This document shows, piece after piece, positions 17,245 to 24,002 of a stretch of DNA of 29,645 bases; the stretch's first letter is position 1; every line of letters begins with the position of its first letter. The stretch is from JAGNEJ01 sp043757865 (GTDB taxonomy: Bacteria; Verrucomicrobiota; Verrucomicrobiia; Verrucomicrobiales; V1-33): the NCBI GenBank assembly GCA_043757865.1, contig JAYVOP010000082.1, positions 1 to 29,645 of the forward strand, written 5' to 3'. The notes under the pieces were generated by a model. The model searched no databases. It saw nothing but the letters and a program-made list of their open reading frames with translations, and was not told the DNA's origin. Position numbers and translations under genes: made by a program.

Positions 17245-18456
17245 ATGATGAATACCCCTTCTCTCAACGGTGCGCGCCTTGGTGGCCTCGCATTCACCAC
17301 GCTTTTCCTGACGCATGCCACCGCCGGAGAAGCCCTAGGCAAGGCCCCCAGCGCTAAGCAGCCCGTGCTGCCACCCGTGCCTGTGGTCACTAGCCGCTCC
17401 CATTTCAGCATCAACGCAGGTGCTGCCTACCGCAGCATTGGCGACGTGCGCTTCTTGACTGGCTCCCAGTCAGGCTCGGTTGATTTACCCTTCCTCGCCA
17501 GTGCTCTCGGCCACACGCCTGCGAGCGTGGGCAATGCCAACACCTACGCGGATCGGGTCTATCGTGATGGCAACGTCCACCAAGATGGGGGCACGCCTGC
17601 CGATGGCCTCACAGGCTACTGGGGTTACCAAAATGCCAGCCAGCTTTCCGCTAACACGCTCACTTTCCACGGAGAAAACCCCAGCGCCATCAACGGTGGC
17701 GGCTCCCGCAGCAACCGCAGCGCCGGCTCCTGGGACACGGATGGCGATGGCGTGGCCCCTGTGATCCAGCTCGACTACAGCTATGATCTCCGCCCCAATC
17801 TCAGCGCGGGATTCAGCCTGCAATATAGCTTCCTCAGCTTCGATGGCCGCCAGAGCGGTAGCAATTTTAGCGCCACGCAGACGGAGAGCACCACCGAGGC
17901 CAACGTCACGGACACCTACGAGACCACTGGCCTCGTCATCCCGCTCTCCCCGTATCAAGGCACCCTAGCTGGTCCTGGCGTGCTCATTTCTAACAAGCCG
18001 TCAAGCCGCAGCTTGGGCAACGGACGCTTGCTCGACAGCAGCCGCGTCAGCTTCTTTAATCAGATTGAAGAAAGCCTGGACGTGCGCCTGCACACGCTCA
18101 CGTTAGGCCCCACCCTGGGCACCAAAGTTGGCCGGGTGGGCTGCTCTTTCGGCTCCGGCTTGGCTTTAAACATCGTTGATTGGACGGCCACGCACCAAGA
18201 AACGCTCTACATTCAACGGGACCACGGCCCGGCCAAAATCTATCAACGCTGGAACGACCGTGCCAGCAAGACCAACGTCCTCCCGGGCATCTACGTCCAG
18301 GGTGCGGCTAGCATCTCCCTGACAGATCATTTCACGTTCACGGTCTTTGGAAATTACGACTGGAGCCGCAGCCTCACTGGGCACGTCGGCCCCAGTCATT
18401 TCACGATTGATCCGAGTGGCTGGATGCTGGGCGGAATGTTTGGGTATGCATTTTGA
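17245..18456 (+). CDS. Outer-membrane beta-barrel protein
   Basis: A 403-residue protein with an N-terminal signal-like segment (about residues 1-28, ending HATAGEA) and alternating hydrophobic/polar strands: FSINAGAAYRSIGDVRF, VIQLDYSYDLRPNLSAGFSLQYSFLSF, RLHTLTLGPTLGTKVGRVG and FTFTVFGNYDW. It ends GWMLGGMFGYAF; the C-terminal Phe fits a BAM recognition signal. It has no POTRA-like region that I can see, so it is not an obvious two-partner-secretion transporter. A Gly/Ser/Asn-rich insertion around residues 110-180 may be a large extracellular loop. Position right after the giant surface protein suggests it anchors or displays that protein (inference). Its leader shares TTCACTTTT with the leader of the giant gene. 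Confidence 0.75.
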   Translation: MMNTPSLNGARLGGLAFTTLFLTHATAGEALGKAPSAKQPVLPPVPVVTSRSHFSINAGAAYRSIGDVRFLTGSQSGSVDLPFLASALGHTPASVGNANTYADRVYRDGNVHQDGGTPADGLTGYWGYQNASQLSANTLTFHGENPSAINGGGSRSNRSAGSWDTDGDGVAPVIQLDYSYDLRPNLSAGFSLQYSFLSFDGRQSGSNFSATQTESTTEANVTDTYETTGLVIPLSPYQGTLAGPGVLISNKPSSRSLGNGRLLDSSRVSFFNQIEESLDVRLHTLTLGPTLGTKVGRVGCSFGSGLALNIVDWTATHQETLYIQRDHGPAKIYQRWNDRASKTNVLPGIYVQGAASISLTDHFTFTVFGNYDWSRSLTGHVGPSHFTIDPSGWMLGGMFGYAF

Positions 18457-18464
18457 TTCGCCCT

Positions 18465-19274
18465 ATGCCCTTACCCATTCCTAACGCCACCGATGGGCTC
18501 ACGCGGCTCACCCACATTGTCCGTGATCTCCGCAGCCCTGGCGGCTGTCCGTGGGACCAAGAGCAGACGCATTTATCCCTGGGGACGAACCTCCTAGAGG
18601 AAGCCTATGAAACGCTGGAAGCCATCCAGGAGGCAGATCCCACGCATCTCTGCGAGGAGTTAGGGGATCTGCTGTTGCAGGTCGTGCTGCATGGCCAGAT
18701 CGCCTCGGAGGTGGGGGATTTCACGCTGGATAAAATTGCCCATGGCATCGCTGAGAAGCTGATCCGGCGGCATCCGCACGTCTACGGCAGCAGTGGCGTG
18801 AGCGATACTGCGGGCGTGCTCCAGCAATGGGATGAGATTAAAAAAGCCGAGCGAGGAAATCGACCCCAAGCCTTTCTCGACGGCATTACCAAAGCCCTGC
18901 CCAGCCTCACGCGCGCGGCCAAACTGCAAAAGAAGGCCGCCAAAGTGGGTTTCGATTGGCCAGATACCGTCGGCATCGTGGCCAAGATCCGTGAGGAACT
19001 AGTCGAGACTGAAGTAGAAATGGCCAAGGGCGATGCGGTAGCCACGGCGGCGGAAATAGGTGATCTGCTCTTCTCCGTGGTGAACCTCGCCCGGAAGTTA
19101 GGCCACGATCCGGAGGTCCTGCTGACCGCTACCAATACGAAATTTACCGACCGCTTCCACGCCATGGAAACGAGCCTCCAGCACACCAGCACCCCGTTAG
19201 GCCAAGCCGACGTGGACACCATGGAAGCCCACTGGGAAAGGGCTAAACGGCAAGAGACTGCGAGAGAACCGTGA
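18465..19274 (+). CDS. mazG: Nucleoside triphosphate pyrophosphohydrolase MazG
   Basis: A 269-residue two-domain MazG, which hydrolyses (d)NTPs to monophosphates and pyrophosphate in the cytosol. The N-terminal domain begins LRSPGGCPWDQEQTH and has the metal-binding EExxE...ExxD pattern in LLEEAYETLEAIQ (Glu45, Glu46) and CEELGDLLLQ (Glu65, Asp68). The second domain repeats it with REELVETEVEMAKGD and AAEIGDLLFSVVNLARKLG. KKAAKVGFDWP between them is typical. ATG 18465 is chosen, eight bases after the barrel stop; a TTG at 18453 would overlap the barrel gene and add residues outside the family consensus. It may be read from the operon transcript but is functionally a housekeeping gene. Confidence 0.93.
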   Translation: MPLPIPNATDGLTRLTHIVRDLRSPGGCPWDQEQTHLSLGTNLLEEAYETLEAIQEADPTHLCEELGDLLLQVVLHGQIASEVGDFTLDKIAHGIAEKLIRRHPHVYGSSGVSDTAGVLQQWDEIKKAERGNRPQAFLDGITKALPSLTRAAKLQKKAAKVGFDWPDTVGIVAKIREELVETEVEMAKGDAVATAAEIGDLLFSVVNLARKLGHDPEVLLTATNTKFTDRFHAMETSLQHTSTPLGQADVDTMEAHWERAKRQETAREP

Positions 19275-19343
19275 ATGGGATGAGTCTCCTGCCAGATTGA
19301 TCTCAGTGCGGCGTGAGGATCAGGAAAAATCACACTTTTCCAT

Positions 19344-19371
19344 TTGCAATCACTCTTCGGGTTCCTACCAT
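19344..19371 (+). promoter_or_regulatory. Possible promoter of the small ribosomal protein gene
   Basis: TTGCAA (19344-19349) and TACCAT (19366-19371) are separated by 16 bases, each matching four of six sigma-70 consensus positions. The pair lies 55 bases before the ATG of the small basic ribosomal protein, in a 151-base gap after mazG, and would give this highly expressed gene its own promoter. Confidence 0.35.
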
Positions 19372-19425
19372 TCGCCCCTCCCGCGCCACAGCGCATTTTT
19401 ATCATCCTCAATCAGCATCAACACC

Positions 19426-19530
19426 ATGGGTTCTCTAAAAAAGAGACGGAAGACTAAGATCAACAAGCATAAGCGTAAAAAGCGGATGCGTGCGAACCGT
19501 CATAAGAAGCGTCTGCGCTACAAGTCCTAA
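19426..19530 (+). CDS. mS38/bS22-like small ribosomal protein (AURKAIP1/COX24 domain)
   Basis: A 34-residue, extremely basic protein starting MGSLKKRRKTKINKHKRKK and ending in RHKKRLRYKS. Its length and sequence match the bacterial AURKAIP1/COX24-domain proteins. Known relatives are mitochondrial mS38 and mycobacterial bS22, which sit in the small ribosomal subunit near the decoding region. The start at ATG 19426 follows the family's MGS beginning; the frame is open further upstream but reads nothing of the family. The leader (ATCAGCATCAACACC) has no Shine-Dalgarno. A possible promoter lies at 19344-19371, and a strong hairpin follows at 19654-19692. Confidence 0.85.
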   Translation: MGSLKKRRKTKINKHKRKKRMRANRHKKRLRYKS

Positions 19531-19633
19531 CGCTGGCGGGCTGAGTCGTCGTCTGGCCCCAGGCATTCGATCCCAGTCTCATGGTTCCTTGGCCTTCATG
19601 CCAAGATCAGGCGTGCCGCATCAGCCTTCAGTC

Positions 19634-21214
19634 ATGCGTAGCAATTCTCCACGAACGAGCCGAACATCCTGGCAACAGGGTCTCGGCTCGTTGTTGTGTC
19701 TGGCCGGACTGAGCGGTGCCGAGTGGCCCGCCACTGCGGGCTGGGAGCAGGTCCAACGGAGTGCTGAGGTGCAGCGGCTCCAGCCTGCGGGCCGCCAGCG
19801 CGCTAACGCCCTCGCCTTATTTTGGCGGGGTCTGCGGGAGGAGCAACGAGGCCTGAAAGAATCCGCTCTGGCGACTTACCAAGCCGCCATGGCCTTGGAT
19901 CTGCATAACGTGAAACTGGCGGTCCGCATGGCGGGGCTGATGGCGGGCATGGGAAAATACAATGCCGCGCTAGCGCTAATGGAGCAGGCCAAGCTGGATA
20001 ATGTGGAGCACCCCGCCGCCTGGCTAGAGCTGTGCCGCTATTGTCTGCGGGAACACCACGGAGCCGCTGAACTCAAGGCCAAGGCGCTCCAAGTGGCTAA
20101 GCAAGCGGTGGAGATTTTCCCTAACGAGGTGGCCTGCTATCGGCAGCTCATGGATGCCTATGAACAACTCCAGGTCGCCAGCCCCCGCACCAAAGCCCGG
20201 GAGGTGCTCGCGCGCGCTGCGCAGGCGACTTCCACGGACCCTTCTTTCTGGCTCGCATTGATCGCCCCGGCGCGTGCGGCCTATCCGTTAGACGATCCCG
20301 ACTCGCGCGCTGCTAATTTGGAGGAGATTCTGCATTTCGTAGTCAAAGCGGAGCAATTCGCTGGACCGGATGCAGCGGTGCAGGAACGCCTAGCCTATTT
20401 TTATCAAGACTATGCGGCTCATTTAAAATCCATGACGTTAGGGAAACGAGCCGTGCCGTGGTTCGAGCTTTTAACCAACCAGCATCCCGAAAATCTGCCC
20501 GCGCGTCGGGCCTATGCGGCCTTGCTGCGGCAAATGGGGGAGGCGGAACGGGCGCAGGAAATGTTTACCGAATTAGTGCGGATCGACCCGCAAGACCTCA
20601 CGTCCCACCGGGCGCTGCTCAAGGCAGCGGAGCAGGCGCATGATGCTAGGGGCATCATCACCCACCGCACGGAACTCATCCGTTGGGAAGGTGGCCAGTT
20701 AGGAGCATGGCTGGATCTAGCCGCTGCCATGGTTCAGGAACATCAGCCACAGGCCGCCTGGAGCTTGCTGAAGCGGGCGCGCTTCGCCTATCCTGAGGAG
20801 GCGGTGTTGCTGCTGGAAATGGCCCGCGTGGAGAGCGATGACGCGGCGGCTTTCACTACCTTCCAAGCCGCCGTGGCCTTGGCGGAAAAGTATCCTGACG
20901 CAGCCTCCCATCCGCGCAATGCCACGCTGCTCAGCGATGGCGAGGCGTATTGCTTCGGAGCCGCCCTAGCGGCTAAACAGCCGAACGAAGCCGAGCACGC
21001 CGCGGCTTGGTTCCGCCGCGCCATGACCGTAGCCCAGCCGCAGACATCGGACCTCACGGCCCGTTGTTCCCATGGGCTGGCCACGCTCTGGCTCGCCCGC
21101 CGTGAACACTGGGAGGAAGCGGGGGAACTGCTGCGCACAGCTCAGTCGCTAGTGCCAGATTCTCCGCTCTACCAAGCCGCCCTAACGACGTATGAAAAGG
21201 GGCGTAAACCATGA
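19634..21214 (+). CDS. TPR-repeat protein, probably exported
   Basis: From ATG 19634 this is 526 residues. A short basic stretch and hydrophobic segment (LGSLLCLAGLSGA, about residues 18-30) suggest a signal peptide. The rest is alpha-helical with tetratricopeptide-like repeats, clear at ALALFWRGLREEQRGLKESALATYQAAMALD, AVRMAGLMAGMGKYNAALALMEQA and ARRAYAALLRQMGEAERAQEMFTELVRIDP, and again near the C-terminus. TPR arrays mediate protein-protein contacts; no enzymatic motif is seen. The frame is open back to 19490, but that start would overlap the ribosomal protein gene, so a downstream ATG is preferred; start choice is uncertain because a stable hairpin (19654-19692) lies just inside the coding region. 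The stop overlaps the dus start (ATGA). Confidence 0.75.
   Translation: MRSNSPRTSRTSWQQGLGSLLCLAGLSGAEWPATAGWEQVQRSAEVQRLQPAGRQRANALALFWRGLREEQRGLKESALATYQAAMALDLHNVKLAVRMAGLMAGMGKYNAALALMEQAKLDNVEHPAAWLELCRYCLREHHGAAELKAKALQVAKQAVEIFPNEVACYRQLMDAYEQLQVASPRTKAREVLARAAQATSTDPSFWLALIAPARAAYPLDDPDSRAANLEEILHFVVKAEQFAGPDAAVQERLAYFYQDYAAHLKSMTLGKRAVPWFELLTNQHPENLPARRAYAALLRQMGEAERAQEMFTELVRIDPQDLTSHRALLKAAEQAHDARGIITHRTELIRWEGGQLGAWLDLAAAMVQEHQPQAAWSLLKRARFAYPEEAVLLLEMARVESDDAAAFTTFQAAVALAEKYPDAASHPRNATLLSDGEAYCFGAALAAKQPNEAEHAAAWFRRAMTVAQPQTSDLTARCSHGLATLWLARREHWEEAGELLRTAQSLVPDSPLYQAALTTYEKGRKP
19654..19692 (+). other. Hairpin with GNRA-type tetraloop (terminator or 5' structure)
   Basis: AACGAGCCGA (19654-19663) pairs perfectly with TCGGCTCGTT (19683-19692). 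Inside, CCTG-GCAA-CAGG forms a second 4-bp stem capped by a GCAA tetraloop, with an ACAT/GTC internal loop. It is followed by GTTGTGT rather than a clean T-run. It lies about 125 bases after the ribosomal protein gene and inside the first codons of the TPR gene as annotated. Confidence 0.45.
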
Positions 21215-22218
21215 GCTTGCCGAGCTTCGACGAATTGCTGGCCCGCCCGCAACCCTTGTTAGCGCTGGCTCCCATGCAGGATGTGACGGACCTGCCCTTC
21301 TGGCGGCTGATGACGCAGTATGGCGGGGCGGATGTTTACTACACGGAATATTTCCGCGTGCATGTGGACTCGAAATTAGACAAGTACATCCTCGCTAGCA
21401 TCGTCGAAAATCCCACTGGCCAGCCCGTCATCGCCCAACTTATCGGCAATGACATCCCCGCGTTAGTCCGCAGCGCGCGGGAACTCCAGCACTACGACAT
21501 CGCGGCGGTGGATCTAAATCTCGGCTGCCCTGCGCCCATCGTGTATCGCAAGTGTGCGGGCGGCGGCCTGCTGCGCGAGCCAGAGCGGATCGACCGCATT
21601 CTCGGAGCCATGCGCGAGGCCTTGGCGACGACAAAATTCACCGTCAAGACTCGGTTAGGCTTCGATGATGAAGCCACGCTGGACGTGCTCCTGCCCATCT
21701 TTGCCAAACACGCCATCGACCTCCTTACCGTGCATGGCCGGACCGTGGCGCAGATGTATCGGAATGGGGTCAACTACGACCGCATCGCCCAAGCCGCTGC
21801 GGCCTTAACGTGCCCGGTGCTAGCCAATGGTAATATCGATTCTTTCACGCGCGCAGCGGAGGTCTTGCGCCACACGGGCGTGCGCGGGCTGATGATTGGC
21901 CGGGGAGCCATCCGCAATCCGTGGCTCTTTACCCAGATCCGCCAGCACTTGCTAGGCCAACCCGTCGCTCTGCCCACGGGACACATGGTGCTGCATTACC
22001 TAACCGAGCTGTATGCGGCGGTAACGCTCCCCGGACGGGAGATCGATCAGGTGCAGAAAATGAAAAAGTATCTGGGCTTCCTGGGCGTGGGCGTGGAGCC
22101 TAGCGGCCAGTTTCTCCACACCATCCGCCGCGTCACCAGCAAGGCCGATTTCTTTACCACCTGTCGCCAGTATCTGGATCACGCGGAGCCCATGCCGCTA
22201 GTGCCGTTTCCCGATTAA
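21211..22218 (+). CDS. dus: tRNA-dihydrouridine synthase
   Basis: A 335-residue flavoenzyme that reduces uridine to dihydrouridine in tRNA. The FMN TIM-barrel features are LALAPMQDVTDLPFW (17-31), VIAQLIGND (73-81), and LNLGCPAPIVYRKCAGGGLL (102-121) with the catalytic Cys106. They continue with VKTRLGF (145-151, Lys146), LLTVHGRT (171-178, His175), VLANGNIDS and GLMIGRGAIRNPWLF. The C-terminal helical domain is present. I cannot say with certainty which subfamily (DusB- or DusC-like) it is. The start overlaps the TPR stop (ATGA). Its TAA shares a TTAA (22215-22218) with the stop of the convergent DUF1501 gene. Confidence 0.95.
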   Translation: MSLPSFDELLARPQPLLALAPMQDVTDLPFWRLMTQYGGADVYYTEYFRVHVDSKLDKYILASIVENPTGQPVIAQLIGNDIPALVRSARELQHYDIAAVDLNLGCPAPIVYRKCAGGGLLREPERIDRILGAMREALATTKFTVKTRLGFDDEATLDVLLPIFAKHAIDLLTVHGRTVAQMYRNGVNYDRIAQAAAALTCPVLANGNIDSFTRAAEVLRHTGVRGLMIGRGAIRNPWLFTQIRQHLLGQPVALPTGHMVLHYLTELYAAVTLPGREIDQVQKMKKYLGFLGVGVEPSGQFLHTIRRVTSKADFFTTCRQYLDHAEPMPLVPFPD

Positions 22219-23657
22219 CTCAGGATGCCGTGCGCCACGCTGCCATGCACATCCGTAAGGCGGAATTGCCGACCTTGGTAGCGGTAAGTAAGGGCCTCAT
22301 GATTCAAGCCGCAGAGGTGCAGCATGGTGGCCTGCATGTCGTGGACATGCACGCCGTCTTGCACGATATTCCAGGCAAAATCATCCGTCTCGCCATGCAC
22401 GTGTCCGCCCTTCACGCCTGCACCTGCTAACCACCAACTGTAGGCGCGGCCAAAGTGATCCCGCCCCTGTGGCTTCACCGGATCGCCTTGGCCAAAGGGC
22501 GTGCGCCCGAACTCTCCGCCCCACTGCACCAGCGTATCCTCTAGCAGTCCGCGTTCTTTCAAGTCCATGACTAACGCTGCGGATGGCGCATCCGTATCCC
22601 GACATTGTTCCTCTAACTGAGTGAATAAATTCCCATGCTGATCCCAGCCGCTATGCATCAACTGCACAAAGCGCACGCCCCGTTCTAACAGCCTGCGAGC
22701 GATCAAACAGTTATTGGCAAAGGTGCCTTTCACCAGGGCATCCGGCCCATATCGAGCAATGACATGGGCGGGTTCCTTTGAGAAATCTAGCAGATCCGGC
22801 ACGCTGGCTTGCATCCGATAAGCCATCTCATATTGGGCGATGCGGGTCTCGATCTCCGGGTCGCCATAGTCTTGTAAATGTTGTTGATTCATCGCCTGGA
22901 GATCATCCAGCAGCACGCGGCGTTGGGGCCTACTCATCCCCGCCGGATTCTCTAAATAGGGCACGGGGTCACCCACATTCCGAAACCGCACCCCTTGATA
23001 ACGGCTCGGCAAAAAACCGCTGCCCCAGTAGTAATCATAGAAAAGCTGCCCACACGTGCGCCCTTTATCAGAGGAGGTCATGGCCACGAAGGCGGGTAGC
23101 TCGCTGGACTCACAGCCCAGGCCATAGCTCAGCCACGACCCCATGCTCGGGCGGCCTGGGACTTGCGCGCCAGTCATAAAGAAAGTCACGCCAGGGGCAT
23201 GATTCACCGCCTCCGTGTTCATGCTGCGCACCACACAGATGTCATCTGCCAGCGCCCCGATGTTCGGCAGCATGGTGCTCAGTTCCAGCCCACTGCGGCC
23301 ATAGCGCGCGAAGGGTTTGATGGGCGGCGTGATCGGCCATTTGGCATTGCCAGAGGTCATGGTGGAGAGCCTTGTGGTGCCGCGCACACTAGCCGGGATG
23401 TCTTGGCCCGCCATTTTTTGCAGCATGGGCTTAGGATCAAAGAGATCCACATGGGAGGGCCCGCCACCTTGCCACAGACACACCACCCGTTTGGCTTTCG
23501 CTGGGAAATGCGGTCCACTGGGGAGGCCCGCGTCCGCCGCTGCCGCATTATTTCCTAGCAAGGAACTGAGCGCCAACGCGCCCAGCCCGTGACTAGCCGA
23601 GCCAAAGAATTGGCGACGCGTAACCCGTTGGTAATTAAGGAGAATTTCAGAATGCAT
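22215..23657 (-). CDS. DUF1501 protein, canonical, Tat-exported
   Basis: A 480-residue DUF1501 protein starting MHSEILLNYQRVTRRQFFG. The twin-arginine motif TRRQFFG is followed by a hydrophobic stretch ending NNAAAADA. The family landmarks are all present: CLWQGGGPSHVDLFDPKP near residue 60, VRSMNTEAVNHAPG, GWDQHGNLF, VQWGGEFGRTPFGQG, GRDHFGRAYSWWLAGAGVKGG and HDMQATMLHLCGL. The frame stays open 40 residues upstream (to 23777), but that extension reads hairpin-rich intergenic DNA and would bury the Tat signal, so ATG 23657 is chosen. Like the copy at 2848-4290 it has no DUF1549/DUF1553 partner beside it. It overlaps dus by four bases at the stops. Confidence 0.92.
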   Translation of the reverse strand: MHSEILLNYQRVTRRQFFGSASHGLGALALSSLLGNNAAAADAGLPSGPHFPAKAKRVVCLWQGGGPSHVDLFDPKPMLQKMAGQDIPASVRGTTRLSTMTSGNAKWPITPPIKPFARYGRSGLELSTMLPNIGALADDICVVRSMNTEAVNHAPGVTFFMTGAQVPGRPSMGSWLSYGLGCESSELPAFVAMTSSDKGRTCGQLFYDYYWGSGFLPSRYQGVRFRNVGDPVPYLENPAGMSRPQRRVLLDDLQAMNQQHLQDYGDPEIETRIAQYEMAYRMQASVPDLLDFSKEPAHVIARYGPDALVKGTFANNCLIARRLLERGVRFVQLMHSGWDQHGNLFTQLEEQCRDTDAPSAALVMDLKERGLLEDTLVQWGGEFGRTPFGQGDPVKPQGRDHFGRAYSWWLAGAGVKGGHVHGETDDFAWNIVQDGVHVHDMQATMLHLCGLNHEALTYRYQGRQFRLTDVHGSVAHGILS

Positions 23658-23730
23658 GACAGCCCTACCCAATGCAGGGCGGGAGAAAATACAAGTTCGT
23701 GAGTGCGGAGCCTCCTTCGCTCCCCAGGAG

Positions 23731-23749
23731 TGGCTCCTGCCAGGAGCCA
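23731..23749. repeat. Perfect 9-bp palindrome
   Basis: TGGCTCCTG and CAGGAGCCA flank a single central base, about 75 bases upstream of the DUF1501 start on the minus strand. It could be an operator or part of a REP-like element. Confidence 0.4.
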
Positions 23750-23959
23750 TCTCTTTACCCGCCCCGCCGCAGTCCATAGCCGCACACCTTGAAGAAAGGG
23801 CGGCTGGAAGCGCGCCACTCCCAGTGCCTTACCTATTACTCAGCTGCTCGTGCGCTATGGGCTATAGGCATGCGAGGAACCCCAAGCTCAGCGACGGCGG
23901 AGAGCGGCCCAGCACCTGCACGGTGGGGGAAAGGTTGAGGCAGGAGCAGGGCCGTGACA

Positions 23960-23980
23960 GCCGCAGCCGTGTGCTGCGGC
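23960..23980 (-). terminator. GC-rich hairpin after the membrane-protein gene
   Basis: GCCGCAGC (23960-23967) and GCTGCGGC (23973-23980) form a perfect 8-bp stem with a 5-base loop, 22 bases beyond the minus-strand stop at 24003. No T-run follows on either strand, so termination here is doubtful. Confidence 0.3.
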
Positions 23981-24002
23981 GCATGGTCAGACGTTGCGAA
24001 TT

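Larger units (their letters stand above)
23658..24002. repeat. Noncoding, hairpin-rich block; possible interspersed repeat
   Basis: These 345 bases between two minus-strand genes contain no convincing gene. They hold at least two strong palindromes, at 23731-23749 and 23960-23980, plus GGAGC/GCTCC at 23707-23723. The only short open frame I found (minus, 23984 to 23862, 40 codons, Arg/Ser/Leu/Pro-rich) looks spurious. The compact hairpins and a composition unlike the coding DNA suggest a dispersed intergenic repeat, but repetition cannot be tested within one window. Confidence 0.3.

Noticed and set aside
18782..19411. 209-codon minus-strand frame
   Set aside because: It is antisense to mazG, which has full family motifs.
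23555..23818. Minus-strand frame and the 40-residue upstream extension of the second DUF1501 gene
   Set aside because: Both read across the palindromic intergenic block; the DUF1501 protein has a proper Tat signal only when started at 23657.
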